The translations under genes were made by a program, and so were the position numbers. From contig JAPYWV010000003.1 in the NCBI GenBank assembly GCA_028276165.1, positions 1 to 40,942 of the forward strand: DNA of 40,942 nt, written 5' to 3'. The DNA is from Acidilobaceae archaeon. GTDB taxonomy: Archaea; Thermoproteota; Thermoprotei_A; Sulfolobales; Acidilobaceae. The notes beneath the pieces were generated by a model. That model worked only from the letters and a program-made list of their open reading frames with translations, was not told the DNA's origin and made no database searches. Numbering within the stretch: the first letter of the stretch is position 1; the number at the start of each line of letters is the position of its first letter. Shown here one piece after another: positions 7,685-15,931 of this stretch.

Positions 7685-8871
7685 TGTTGAGGGTCAAGGT
7701 TTTAATGGGGAATACTGCTGTAGCAGAAGCCGTTAGGATGGCCGGGGTTGAGGTTATCTCAGCATACCCCATAACACCTCAGACTATAATCGTTGAGAGG
7801 ATAGCTGAAATGGTTGAAAGGGGGGAGCTTAAGGCTAGGTATGTTAGGGTTGAGAGTGAGCACTCAGCCCTAGCGGTGGTCTACGGTGCTAGCGCTAGCG
7901 GGGCCAGGGTTTTCACAGCGACATCAAGCCACGGCCTCCTCTACATGTACGAGATGCTATGGTGGGTTGCTAATAGCAGGCTCCCCGTGGTGATGGCGGT
8001 TGTTACAAGGGCCATAGGGCCCCCGTGGAACATACATAGTGATCACCAGGACGCTCTAACAGTTAGGGATGCAGGGTGGATCATAGGGTTCGCTTCCAGC
8101 GTTGAAGAAGCTTTCGACATGACCCTACAAGCCTATAGGGTGGGGGAGGATAGGAGGGTTCTACTACCGGTAATGGTGGCCCTCGACGGCTTCACGTTAA
8201 GCCATACATGTGAGCCCGTTAGGCTACCAGAGGAGTCTGAGGTTAGAGGGTGGCTACCACCACGCGAACCCCTACCATTCAAGCTAGAGCCTGGGAGCTA
8301 CTTCGCTGTAGGCAACCTAGGCCCCGACGAGGTTACAATGGAGCTTAGATGGTACATCTGGAGGGCTATGGAGAGGGCTAAGCATGTCATAAGGGAGGTT
8401 TCAGCTGATTACGCTAGGAGGTTTGATAGGAGTGTTCACGGCCTCATAGAGGGGTTTAGGGTTGAGGATGCGAAATACCTGGTAGTCCTAGCTGGTGCTT
8501 GGAGCGGTGATGCCATGGAGGCTGTCGACATGCTAAGGGATGAGGGTTACCCCGTTGGCCTGGTAAGGCTGAGGTATGTAAGGCCCTTCCCCGTGGAGGA
8601 GTTGAGGGAGCTAGCTTCAAGTGTTAGAGCTGTACTCGTCGTCGATAGAGCTGTATCGATGGGCCACATGGGGGTTATAGCGGGTGACCTAGTATCAGCG
8701 GTAAGAGGCAAGGTTACGGTTAAGAACGTGATAGCGGGCCTCGGTGGTGTCGATGTAAGCCCCGACGACTTCAAGACCATGATAAAGGGGTTTATCGAGG
8801 AGTACGAGAGCGGAGCTCTGGATAGCTGGTTCTACACTGAATGGTACATGCCCTGGGTGAGGAGGGGATGA
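7684..8871 (+). CDS. porA: 2-oxoacid:ferredoxin oxidoreductase, alpha subunit
   Basis: The subunit that binds the pyrimidine side of thiamine diphosphate and the 2-oxoacid. The diagnostic AYPITPQT motif is near residue 27, followed by VESEHSALAVVYGAS and TATSSHGLLYMYE, all strongly conserved in PorA. The C-terminal half holds the transketolase C-terminal-like domain (VLAGAWSGDAMEAVD, VRPFPVEEL). 395 aa is typical. The start GTG overlaps the delta stop by one base and the end overlaps the beta ATG (ATGA). Confidence 0.93.
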   Translation: MLRVKVLMGNTAVAEAVRMAGVEVISAYPITPQTIIVERIAEMVERGELKARYVRVESEHSALAVVYGASASGARVFTATSSHGLLYMYEMLWWVANSRLPVVMAVVTRAIGPPWNIHSDHQDALTVRDAGWIIGFASSVEEAFDMTLQAYRVGEDRRVLLPVMVALDGFTLSHTCEPVRLPEESEVRGWLPPREPLPFKLEPGSYFAVGNLGPDEVTMELRWYIWRAMERAKHVIREVSADYARRFDRSVHGLIEGFRVEDAKYLVVLAGAWSGDAMEAVDMLRDEGYPVGLVRLRYVRPFPVEELRELASSVRAVLVVDRAVSMGHMGVIAGDLVSAVRGKVTVKNVIAGLGGVDVSPDDFKTMIKGFIEEYESGALDSWFYTEWYMPWVRRG

Positions 8872-9788
8872 GCGTACCCTGGCTCGCCTCTAGGAGGACT
8901 AGGGGAGTGCTACCAGGTAACCCTGCATGCTCCGGATGCCCCCACAACATAGGTTTAAAGGTTCTAGGTAGGGTTCTGGGGGATAAAGCTGTACTAGTAG
9001 TCCCAGCAGGGTGTACGAGCATCATAGCAGGTTACTGGCCTAGAGGGGGGCTCGAGTTCCCCCTACTCCATGTTCCATTCGCCTCCGCGCCAGCAGTGGC
9101 ATCAGGTGTTAGAGCAGCATTAGACCTCGGGGGGAGGGGTGACGCTATAGTAGTGGTATGGTCTGGTGATGGAGGTGCAGCTGACATAGGATTCGCTACC
9201 CTAAGCGGTGCAGCCACGAGAAACGAGGATATACTGGTTATAGTGAGCGATAACGAGGCCTACATGAACACAGGGGTTCAGGCTAGCGGGACGACGATGT
9301 GGAAAGCCCTAACAACAACAAGCCCCATAATAGGGAAGACGGAGGAGAGGAAGGATATAGCGTTGATAATGCTAATGCACAAGGTGCCGTACGTCGCAAC
9401 AGCATCGATAGGATACCCATCAGACTTAGCGGAGAAGATAAGGAGAGCGAGCGAGGTGAAGGGATTCAAGCTAATACACCTACACTCACCATGCCCACCT
9501 GGGTGGAGGTTCGATTCAGACAAAACAGTGCTAGTAGCTAAGCTAGCGGTTGAAACAGGAGCATGGATACTATGGGAGTACGATAGGGGGAACTTCAGGA
9601 TAAGCCCGCCAAGCACACCCTACAGGGATAAGAGTAGGAGGAAACCACTAACAGAGTACATAAAACTACAAGGGAGGCTAGCACACCTAACAGAAGAGGA
9701 TGTAAGAGAGATAGAGAGGAGGATAGACGAGAACTGGAACCTGATACTAGAACTAGAGAAATACTACACAAGCCATGTAAAAGCTTAA
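8868..9788 (+). CDS. porB: 2-oxoacid:ferredoxin oxidoreductase, beta subunit
   Basis: Thiamine-diphosphate-binding catalytic subunit. Visible features: CSGCPHN (Cys 21 and 24 of the chosen start), a third Cys in PAGCTS and a fourth in HSPCPPGW, the four ligands of its [4Fe-4S] cluster. The TPP/Mg motif GDGGAADIG plus SDNEAYMNTGVQASGT is also present. The track starts the ORF at 8841, but ATG 8868 overlaps the alpha TGA (ATGA) and gives the usual short N-terminus before the CxxC, so I use it (306 aa). The stop codon TAA lies inside the TATA-like box that probably serves the following tRNA gene. Confidence 0.92.
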   Translation: MSVPWLASRRTRGVLPGNPACSGCPHNIGLKVLGRVLGDKAVLVVPAGCTSIIAGYWPRGGLEFPLLHVPFASAPAVASGVRAALDLGGRGDAIVVVWSGDGGAADIGFATLSGAATRNEDILVIVSDNEAYMNTGVQASGTTMWKALTTTSPIIGKTEERKDIALIMLMHKVPYVATASIGYPSDLAEKIRRASEVKGFKLIHLHSPCPPGWRFDSDKTVLVAKLAVETGAWILWEYDRGNFRISPPSTPYRDKSRRKPLTEYIKLQGRLAHLTEEDVREIERRIDENWNLILELEKYYTSHVKA

Positions 9789-9791
9789 AAA
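9783..9791 (+). promoter_or_regulatory. TATA box for tRNA-Asp, overlapping the porB stop
   Basis: The sequence around AGCTTAAAAAC overlaps the last codons and stop of porB. It lies about 30 bp before the first base of the mature tRNA at 9819, the normal distance for an archaeal tRNA promoter. Confidence 0.45.
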
Positions 9792-9818
9792 CACAGGCAA
9801 ACAGTATAGGGAGAGGAA

Positions 9819-9896
9819 GCCGCGGTAGTATAGCCTGGACGAGTATGCGGGCCTGTCAAGCCCGTGACCCGGGTTCAAATCCCGGCCGCGGCGCCA
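9819..9896 (+). tRNA. tRNA-Asp (anticodon GTC), CCA encoded
   Basis: The full cloverleaf can be drawn. Acceptor stem GCCGCGG (9819-9825) pairs with CCGCGGC (9886-9892). Anticodon arm is CGGGC-CTGTCAA-GCCCG with anticodon GTC. T arm is CCGGG-TTCAAAT-CCCGG. The discriminator is G (9893) and CCA is encoded (9894-9896). No intron is present. It delivers aspartate to GAC/GAU codons. The GatCAB operon farther downstream acts on mischarged tRNA-Asn or tRNA-Gln, not on this tRNA. Confidence 0.97.
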
Positions 9897-10176
9897 CCCG
9901 ATAACCTCCATCCATCATAACCCACACTTAGTTTAGACTACTCACACTCAACAAAGCCTATACAAGTTCCACGCGTCAACCATAGGGTAAACGTTTAAGG
10001 ATGCAGACGAGGGGTTACTTAAAACCCCCTAGTTAAGTGGGAGGTTCGCCAGCCTAGAAGGTAGCCGAGGATCCTCTTAATTGGAGGGGTCCAGTAAGGT
10101 TTATGAAGTACATCTAATTAGACACGAGCATCTACGGTTCTTTTAAGTCTAACAATAGGGTTTTGGTGTTCTCAGC
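9897..10176. other. 280-bp intergenic region after tRNA-Asp
   Basis: I see no ORF of note. A small hairpin GGGGTT-ACTTAA-AACCCC occurs near 10013-10030 and a palindrome GAGGATCCTC near 10067-10076, neither followed by a T run. TATA-like TTTAAG copies occur near 9990 and 10142. No function can be supported. Confidence 0.3.
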
Positions 10177-10602
10177 CTACCCTCCCACGGAGTAGCGTCT
10201 GAGCATAAGCACGTCTATGTACTCCCTAATGGTTTCATCGACAACCTCCACCCTCTTCCTCTCATCCCTTGAGAAGAGTAGCCTACCTTCACTAAAGACG
10301 GAGTACTTAAATGGTAGAGGAGCTTCGTTTAGTACGTGAACATCTACTGGTATCCCGAGGGTTAAGCTTAGCTTTACCGCTAGGTCCACCTCATACTCAT
10401 GGGCTCTACTAGGGTCCTCCACCCAGATGGCGATATCCACGTCTCTGAACTTATCCCTTTTAACGAACCCGCCATAGATGTATGCGAAGGAGACCCCTTC
10501 TACTCTCTCCAATAACTCTCTCAACCTACATACAATGGCCTCCCTCTCGCTCTCACCAACCCTAAAATACCTAAGCTCGGCATCAGCAGACGTGCTAACC
10601 AC
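10177..10602 (-). CDS. mntA: MNT-type minimal nucleotidyltransferase (antitoxin of HEPN/MNT pair)
   Basis: A small polymerase-beta-like nucleotidyltransferase. Motif YIYGG (about residues 40-44) with downstream RDVDIAIW gives the GG plus DxD active-site pair, and VDVHVLN supplies the third Asp, so the catalytic set appears complete. In the characterised HepT-MntA system the MNT protein AMPylates a tyrosine of the HEPN RNase and silences it. That mechanism is inferred here. It starts 8 bp inside the end of the HEPN gene, so the toxin gene comes first and the two are coupled. No signal or membrane segment is seen. Confidence 0.85.
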   Translation of the reverse strand: MVSTSADAELRYFRVGESEREAIVCRLRELLERVEGVSFAYIYGGFVKRDKFRDVDIAIWVEDPSRAHEYEVDLAVKLSLTLGIPVDVHVLNEAPLPFKYSVFSEGRLLFSRDERKRVEVVDETIREYIDVLMLRRYSVGG

Positions 10603-10960
10603 CCTCTAGGAGCAACCTCACATACCTAATATAGCTTTCGAAATCGCTTAAACCTTCTCTAACACTCTCATAGACTCTCGCATCAGATACAGCCCAGTAA
10701 CGATGTACAAGGAGATTTCTAAGCCGAGCAGCTAAGGCTAACCTATGGGCTAGGTCGCCTGGGATAATACCTTTAACGGCCATCCTATGAAAGCATTGCG
10801 CGTAGCCCTCAACGCTCTCATTATACAAGCTTAGAAGAATCCTCACACAAATGCTTACAGATGCTTCAACCAACTGTATGACCAGGTATCTAATGGAGAT
10901 CCTCTCGCAGATTGAAAGATCATCGAAGCCCTTTAACACTAGGCCACTTAACAATTGCAA
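10595..10960 (-). CDS. hepT: HEPN-domain (HepT/DUF86) RNase toxin
   Basis: An all-helical HEPN protein with the catalytic RNLLVHRYW segment, an exact R-x4-H-x-Y motif: Arg and His cut RNA, and Tyr is the AMPylation target in HepT-MntA. 121 aa. The TTG start at 10960 is the earliest in frame after a TAG at 10988-10990. The codons between (DRIRDINDAL) look like a natural continuation of the family's N-terminal helix, so the real start may have been lost to a frameshift (see findings). The region KGFDDLSICERISIRYLVIQ aligns with what I recall of crenarchaeal homologues. Confidence 0.85.
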   Translation of the reverse strand: MQLLSGLVLKGFDDLSICERISIRYLVIQLVEASVSICVRILLSLYNESVEGYAQCFHRMAVKGIIPGDLAHRLALAARLRNLLVHRYWAVSDARVYESVREGLSDFESYIRYVRLLLEGG

Positions 10961-11195
10961 AGCATCATTGATATCCCTAATCCTATCCTACTCTCTATCA
11001 TCTCACGGTCGGAGAGACTCAGCCTTCTTCCGCTACATGAGTGTTCCCCGTTAGCCGCACGTGCGTAATTCAAGTGTCCTTCAACCCACATTACAATGGT
11101 GAAGATGGTATTTAAAAAGTTTAATCTCCACCTGGGGGGTAGGATGTGGTATGCCTCTTCAAATTGAATCACGAGCTTAGCTCTCATAAGCGTTG
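10961..11195. other. Intergenic region upstream of the HEPN gene
   Basis: It contains a minus-strand TATA-like box (TTTTTAAATACC, about 11107-11118). The box is followed some 25 bp later by an ATG opening a short frame (MWVEGHLNYARAANGEHS and onward, about 47 aa, ending 10948) that overlaps the HEPN start. This frame is not similar to anything I know and may simply be the leader of the HEPN/MNT transcript. Confidence 0.3.
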
Positions 11196-12050
11196 CTACT
11201 GACGGTTTACTCGTTTATATGTGCTTAATAGCTCTCTTATGGTTTTCCCTGTTGCTATTATTGGTGCGTTCTTCGGTATCTTGAACATTGCCGCTAATAC
11301 GTTGCACTTTGCTCTTAGTAGGTGTAGCGTCTCTTTAGTCTCCTTGTCTTCTAGGTGTGCTTCTAGGTTTGCTATACCCTTTGCTATTATGAACCCCTCG
11401 TTTAGGTACAATACTGGTGGTTTGTTGCCAGGTGTTTTGACCACCTCTATCTCCGTTGTACTCTCCAGCTCCTCCCATGTCACGTCTATCTCGTAACTCT
11501 CACTTCTAACAGCTAGTTTAACCTTATAGCCGTTCGCTCTAAGAGCCTCCGCTAGTACCATGTCAACAGCCGCTTCCCCGGCATTATCAACTGCAATGTA
11601 GACGATCTCATCCCTTGGTATCTCTGGTATCTCCTCTACCCAAGGCCTATCCCATAAGGCCTTCTCTAGATCCACAGGCTCATAGCCTAAGACACTTGTA
11701 TCGATTATGTTCGCTGCAGCGGCTAGCCTTAACGCTTCATCTAATCTCCAGCCTACCGCCCTAAGGTAATCCTCGACCCTCCTTGCAATCCTCCAGCCTA
11801 GGGTCCAGAGCTCCCTCTTATAACCCGCATATGGATCTTTAGACCTAGCAATCCTCCTAACCAGGTTGAACGACCTTGTGAAAGCCTCAGTTCTACTCTG
11901 CTCCTCTAGGAGCTCCGAGAGCTCCCTCAGGAGGCGGGGGGCCTCGCTATCCAGGTTGAGTCTGTATAAGTCACTAAGCCTTGAGCTTACAAGACAGATT
12001 CTACACAGCTTCTCGTCAATCCACAATGTTGTTAACCACCTCCACGACAC
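11196..12050 (-). CDS. DUF89 / damage-control phosphatase (ARMT1-like)
   Basis: A metal-dependent phosphatase fold of the DUF89 family. The signature VDNAGE (about residue 154) gives the Asp-Asn metal ligands, EIDVTWEE (about 191) the expected third acidic ligand, and AKGIANLEA and LLRAKCNVLA match the conserved blocks. DUF89 proteins remove phosphate from damaged or overflow sugar and cofactor phosphates. Here the gene is last in an operon with serA and an aminotransferase and overlaps the latter by 35 bp (GTG start; TTG 12026 would cut the overlap to 11 bp). A role in serine synthesis, perhaps dephosphorylating phosphoserine, is my inference from context only. Confidence 0.75.
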   Translation of the reverse strand: MSWRWLTTLWIDEKLCRICLVSSRLSDLYRLNLDSEAPRLLRELSELLEEQSRTEAFTRSFNLVRRIARSKDPYAGYKRELWTLGWRIARRVEDYLRAVGWRLDEALRLAAAANIIDTSVLGYEPVDLEKALWDRPWVEEIPEIPRDEIVYIAVDNAGEAAVDMVLAEALRANGYKVKLAVRSESYEIDVTWEELESTTEIEVVKTPGNKPPVLYLNEGFIIAKGIANLEAHLEDKETKETLHLLRAKCNVLAAMFKIPKNAPIIATGKTIRELLSTYKRVNRQ

Positions 12051-13035
12051 GTCTTAGATCATCTATGCTCACATCCCCTAGCACACCAACCCTAATCATC
12101 CTATCCTCGTAGACCCCCATGCCCTTAGCTATTATGTAACCGTGCTTGCGAAGCTCTCTAACGATTAGATCTGGGTTTGGAGCCCAGAATGCTGTAACAG
12201 TATAACTCCTATAAGGTTCCCTGGCTACGGGTTCGAGCCTTAGGCTACTGTATAGGGTTTGAGCTCTCAGCCTGTGAACTTCATGGTATCCTTCTACCCC
12301 AAGCTTTAGTATCATATCCAGGGATACGTCGAGCCCGTATAACACGTTTATAGGTGGAGTGTAGGGTGGGTTTAAGGTTGTGGATCCCTTGATCAGCCTC
12401 CTTAAGTCCATGGATGGTGGCACCTTGGCCTTAACTCTGGGTTCTACGCTAACATATAGTATTGAAGCTCCGGGTGGTGCTAAGAACGCCTTGTGTGACG
12501 CCGTTGCTATGACATCAACCCTACCTCTAATGGGCTCAGCTGGCATCCCAGATACGCTATCAACAATCAATATGGCCCCTAGGCTCTCTGCAACCCCCTG
12601 GAGCTTCTCAACACGCCTATTAGCTACACCCATGCTAGTCTCGTTGTGAACCACAGCTACGACCTTAACGTCGCCAATCCTCCTAGCGTAATCCTCTACA
12701 ATATCGGGCTCTACATGGTCTAAGTTTAGCTTGTACACAACCCCGCCTCTGGATTCAATGCTTTCCGCCAACCTCTCCCCGAAGACACCGTTAACCACTA
12801 CTAGAACCCTATCACCGGGGTCTACGTAGTTGTACACAGCTATATCAACAGCTAGGGTGCCCGTACCAGGTGCTATAACGGGGGTTGAGTTGTGGTCGTA
12901 CACCATTCTAAGCTTCTCCACCACCCTCTCAAGCACTTCTCTAAACTCAACACTCCTATGGAAGAGTGGTTGCCTGGCTACAGCCTCTAGAACCTCTCTA
13001 GGTAGCTGGACTGGCCCTGGGGTTAGGAGCTTCAA
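12016..13035 (-). CDS. Class V PLP aminotransferase (phosphoserine / serine-glyoxylate type)
   Basis: A fold-type I, class V aminotransferase. The N-terminal LLTPGPVQLP motif is typical of the alanine/serine:glyoxylate and archaeal phosphoserine group. PGTGTLAVD binds the cofactor phosphate, VDSVSGMPAE holds the PLP-contacting Asp, and ATASHKAFLAPPG contains the Schiff-base lysine. I use the TTG at 13035, giving MKLLTPGPV as in relatives; the track starts five codons earlier. It overlaps the end of serA by 38 bp and the start of the DUF89 gene. With 3-phosphoglycerate dehydrogenase upstream, conversion of phosphohydroxypyruvate to phosphoserine is the likeliest role; glyoxylate or pyruvate amination is the alternative. 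Confidence 0.85.
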   Translation of the reverse strand: MKLLTPGPVQLPREVLEAVARQPLFHRSVEFREVLERVVEKLRMVYDHNSTPVIAPGTGTLAVDIAVYNYVDPGDRVLVVVNGVFGERLAESIESRGGVVYKLNLDHVEPDIVEDYARRIGDVKVVAVVHNETSMGVANRRVEKLQGVAESLGAILIVDSVSGMPAEPIRGRVDVIATASHKAFLAPPGASILYVSVEPRVKAKVPPSMDLRRLIKGSTTLNPPYTPPINVLYGLDVSLDMILKLGVEGYHEVHRLRAQTLYSSLRLEPVAREPYRSYTVTAFWAPNPDLIVRELRKHGYIIAKGMGVYEDRMIRVGVLGDVSIDDLRRVVEVVNNIVD

Positions 13036-13963
13036 CCCCAAGCACCTCAAGTATACCCGCTAAAAGCTCCTCCCCAACCCTCTCCATGGCCTCGATGGTT
13101 TCAGCCCCTATATGGGGGGTTACTATGACCTTAGGGTGTTCTACGAGCTTCCTCAGGGTAGGTGACCTAGGTGGCTCCTCATCCAGCACATCCAAGGCTA
13201 CAGCCCCGAGCCTGTCAACGTGCTTGAGTAACGCTTCGTAATCCACAACAGGCCCCCTACTAGTGTTAACCAGGATAGCATCATCCTTCAGTAGCCTCAG
13301 CCTATCCTCATTCATCATCCTATAGGTTGAAGGTGTTAGTGGGACATGTAATGTCACGATATCGCTTTCCACGAGGAGCTCTTCGAGGCCTACAAGCTCG
13401 CCACCAACACTCTCAACAGCCTCCCTCACATCCCTAACATCGTAGGCTAGAACCCTGGCCCCCATTGCGGTAGCAAACCTAGCAACCCTACTCCCAATCC
13501 TACCAAACCCTATGACACCAAGCTTCTTACCGTAAAGCTCCCTACCCTTGTAAAAACCCTTACTCCAAACACCCCTCTTAACACTATCAATGTGGAGGTG
13601 TAGGCTCCTCAAAGCAACTATGATCAAGCCTATTGTTAGCTCAGCAACACTCTGAGATGAAGCAGTGGGGGCGTTAACAACAGCGATACCCCTGCTAACA
13701 GCGTAATCAACATCAACATTGTCAAGGCCAACACCATACCTAGCTAGAACCCTAAGCCTCAAACCCCTATCTATAACCTCCCTATCAACAACAACACCCC
13801 CCCTAAACACTAGGACATCGAAGCCCTTGATAATGTCTAGGAGCACACCACGAGGGATACCAGGACGGTACTCTACCTCTAAACCAGCCTCCCTCAAACC
13901 CTCAAGAAACCTACCTGAAACCCTATCAACAACAAGAACCCTATACCCGACAAAAGCAGACAC
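12998..13963 (-). CDS. serA: D-3-phosphoglycerate dehydrogenase (2-hydroxyacid dehydrogenase)
   Basis: NAD-dependent D-2-hydroxyacid dehydrogenase, first step of serine synthesis from 3-phosphoglycerate. Visible: ARYGVGLDNVD (about 75), Rossmann motif GFGRIGSRVA (about 152), LHVPLTPST, catalytic Arg in NTSRGPVVD (about 233), Glu in LDEEPP (about 262) and His in TPHIGAET (about 282). 321 aa means no ACT regulatory domain, so no serine feedback through ACT is expected. The GTG start at 13963 lies about 28 bp after a TTTTAAG box (13989-13997, minus strand), indicating a leaderless operon: serA, aminotransferase, DUF89. Confidence 0.88.
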   Translation of the reverse strand: MSAFVGYRVLVVDRVSGRFLEGLREAGLEVEYRPGIPRGVLLDIIKGFDVLVFRGGVVVDREVIDRGLRLRVLARYGVGLDNVDVDYAVSRGIAVVNAPTASSQSVAELTIGLIIVALRSLHLHIDSVKRGVWSKGFYKGRELYGKKLGVIGFGRIGSRVARFATAMGARVLAYDVRDVREAVESVGGELVGLEELLVESDIVTLHVPLTPSTYRMMNEDRLRLLKDDAILVNTSRGPVVDYEALLKHVDRLGAVALDVLDEEPPRSPTLRKLVEHPKVIVTPHIGAETIEAMERVGEELLAGILEVLGVEAPNPRASPAT

Positions 13964-14097
13964 CAGAGTATAGGAAAGCGGAAGCCCTTAAAAGCTATTA
14001 AGCCTAAAAACCCGATACAATCTACGCCTGTACACAGCTATGTCTACAAGCACGCTTATTAGCTCTGTCTACGCAACGTAAGTTTGGAGATCATCTT

Positions 14098-14322
14098 ATG
14101 AGTGTCGTCATTAGCGTGAGGGTTAAGAGGGAGATTAAGGAGCTCCTGGAAAGTGAGGGTATAAACATAGCAGAGGAGGTTAGAAGGTTCTTAGAGGAGC
14201 TAGCATACAAGGTTAGGATTAGAAAGTATGTTGAGAAATGGGATAGAATGTTAGAGGGTGTAAAGCCTAGCCCGAAAGGTTTCTCTGTATCATCCGTGAG
14301 GGAGGATCGTGAGAGTCATTGA
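14098..14322 (+). CDS. vapB: VapB-type antitoxin
   Basis: A 74-aa protein with an N-terminal beta strand (VISVRVKREIKE) followed by helical, charged sequence (IAEEVRRFLEELA), the layout of a ribbon-helix-helix VapB antitoxin. It should bind VapC through its C-terminus and repress its own promoter. GGAG at 14086-14089 is a good ribosome binding site 8 bp before the ATG, in contrast to the leaderless genes nearby. It overlaps vapC by 14 bp. Confidence 0.8.
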   Translation: MSVVISVRVKREIKELLESEGINIAEEVRRFLEELAYKVRIRKYVEKWDRMLEGVKPSPKGFSVSSVREDRESH

Positions 14323-14704
14323 TTCCTCTGCGTTAGTGAAATACTTTGCACGGGAAGAGGGTTGGGAGAGGGTGAGAGAGCTCATACTAGAGGGGGTTGT
14401 AACATTAGATTTGGCGATTAAGGAGGTTGCGAACGCTCTCTGGAGGAAGGTTAGAAGGGGGGATATGAGTGCAGATGTAGCTTTAGAGATAATACGGGAT
14501 CTTTCAGAGTCTAAGGCTGTGAGGGTTATGGGCCAGGACGAGTACATTGAGGATGCTTTTAAGATAGCTTTAGAGTACGGAATAACAGTCTACGATTCCC
14601 TCTTCATTGCTCTTGCAGAGAGGCTCGGAGTAGAGCTTATAACATGTGATGGGGTTCAGGGTGGGAAGGCTGTGGCTCGTGGTATTAATGTTGTTTTGTG
14701 TTGA
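14309..14704 (+). CDS. vapC: VapC-type PIN-domain RNase toxin
   Basis: A 131-aa PIN-domain ribonuclease. The four acidic residues are in place: Asp in VIDSSALVKYF (about 5), Glu in IKEVANALW (about 38), Asp in YDSLFIALA (about 96) and Asp in TCDGVQG (about 114). The GTG start lies inside the end of vapB (14-bp overlap), the standard coupled toxin-antitoxin arrangement. The target RNA is unknown; several VapC proteins cut tRNA or rRNA. Confidence 0.9.
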   Translation: MRVIDSSALVKYFAREEGWERVRELILEGVVTLDLAIKEVANALWRKVRRGDMSADVALEIIRDLSESKAVRVMGQDEYIEDAFKIALEYGITVYDSLFIALAERLGVELITCDGVQGGKAVARGINVVLC

Positions 14705-14728
14705 TTAGCGTTGCATGACTCTATGCTT

Positions 14729-15886
14729 CTATGGTTTGCTAATGTTTACTCTAACTTTGCCTACTTCTATTCTCTCTATCTTCTCGTTGCACGTTGTGTA
14801 TAGTACTATTGATCTCGTCCTGTAGTCTATCCTCTCTATTACCGCTGGTCTTACTTGGTTGTTGCAGTGTACTGCTGCTAGCAGGTTTTTCTCCCAGTCT
14901 AGTGGTATTAGTATTCCGTCTAAGCTAGGTGGTGTCACCCCCTTGTAGACGGCTACTAGTACTCCCTCCTGTTGCTCAGCGTAGACGAGTTTAGGGTTTA
15001 TGCTCCTCACCATGTTGTACTCTAGGGTGTTCCCCTTGAATATAGGGGCTCCCTCTACCTCCACCTCGTCAACCTTCACTTTAACCTGCCTAGCCCCCAG
15101 TAGCCTTAGGGTTATCAACCTCTCCCTGTGGACTCTCCTCTCCTCAACGGTTTTCCCTCTCCCCTCTACGAGCTTCGGTAACCTCACCACCTTAGCCTTA
15201 ACGTCTTCAAGGTACCTCATAGCATCATCACCAAGACCTATGGCTACTATAACATCGGCTCCAACCTCCTCAGCAAGCCTAACCTTAACCCTAACACCCT
15301 CCCCCGACGCCCAGCCATCGGTGTCAACGACTAGAGGGCCCTCGGCCATCCTAGCTAGCCTTGAGGCACATGATATGTACCTCTCGGTCGAATCACTTGG
15401 GGTGAAGGAGCCTACGAAGCAAGGCTTTATGTCCGTGAAGGATCCCGAGTAGCCTGGCACGACGGGAGGGCTGGTCTTAGCTAGAGCCTCGAACCCGGGG
15501 CAGAAGACCTCATTCTGTCCTACATCGGTTGTCAAATAGTAGGCTGTAGACCCCCTCAAGGCAATCCTATTAGAGATCCACGCTGCAAGAGTACTCTTAC
15601 CGGAATCCGTAGGCCCTACCAGGAGGATCCTCTCGTAGGCTGAGAGCTCCCCGGCTATGGAGTCAAAGACATTGTAGACATTAGCATCCAGGGGCTTAAG
15701 CTTAGACGGATCACTGGCGTTAAAAGAACCGGAGACCTTAACACTAACACTCCTACCAAGAGGTACCACAATGGTAGAGCCGACCCCAACGGGGAAACCG
15801 AGAACCTCAACAACACCCTCAACAACCCTAATACTCAAAGGCCCCGAGGCTAGGTAGAAGCTCAAAGCAGAACTCCCACCACCCAT
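14729..15886 (-). CDS. Clp1/Grc3-family polynucleotide 5'-kinase
   Basis: RNA 5'-OH kinase of the Clp1/Grc3 family. Walker A GPTDSGKST is near residue 88 and TTDVGQNE, the characteristic Clp1-type lid/Walker B segment, near 115. VVDTDGW follows, then a C-terminal domain with conserved strands ending in VGKVRVNI. Known archaeal members phosphorylate RNA ends and are thought to act in tRNA or rRNA maturation. The track ORF starts at 15922, but a TTTTAAG box (15900-15906, minus strand) lies inside it, so I take the ATG at 15886 (385 aa). It follows the Cys-rich unknown in the same direction after about 45 bp. Confidence 0.85.
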   Translation of the reverse strand: MGGGSSALSFYLASGPLSIRVVEGVVEVLGFPVGVGSTIVVPLGRSVSVKVSGSFNASDPSKLKPLDANVYNVFDSIAGELSAYERILLVGPTDSGKSTLAAWISNRIALRGSTAYYLTTDVGQNEVFCPGFEALAKTSPPVVPGYSGSFTDIKPCFVGSFTPSDSTERYISCASRLARMAEGPLVVDTDGWASGEGVRVKVRLAEEVGADVIVAIGLGDDAMRYLEDVKAKVVRLPKLVEGRGKTVEERRVHRERLITLRLLGARQVKVKVDEVEVEGAPIFKGNTLEYNMVRSINPKLVYAEQQEGVLVAVYKGVTPPSLDGILIPLDWEKNLLAAVHCNNQVRPAVIERIDYRTRSIVLYTTCNEKIERIEVGKVRVNISKP

Positions 15887-15931
15887 AGGACACAGTATAA
15901 CCCTTAAAACCTCTAAGATCACACAATAGCT

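Noticed and set aside
10948-11187. 79-aa minus-strand ORF upstream of the HEPN gene
   Set aside because: It contains the likely promoter inside it and shows no family features. At most the last 47 codons could be translated, and it overlaps the HEPN start.
14098-14704. vapBC and HEPN/MNT as markers of a defence or mobile island
   Set aside because: Both modules are flanked by ordinary housekeeping operons with no integrase, repeats or compositional break. Such pairs are scattered through crenarchaeal chromosomes.
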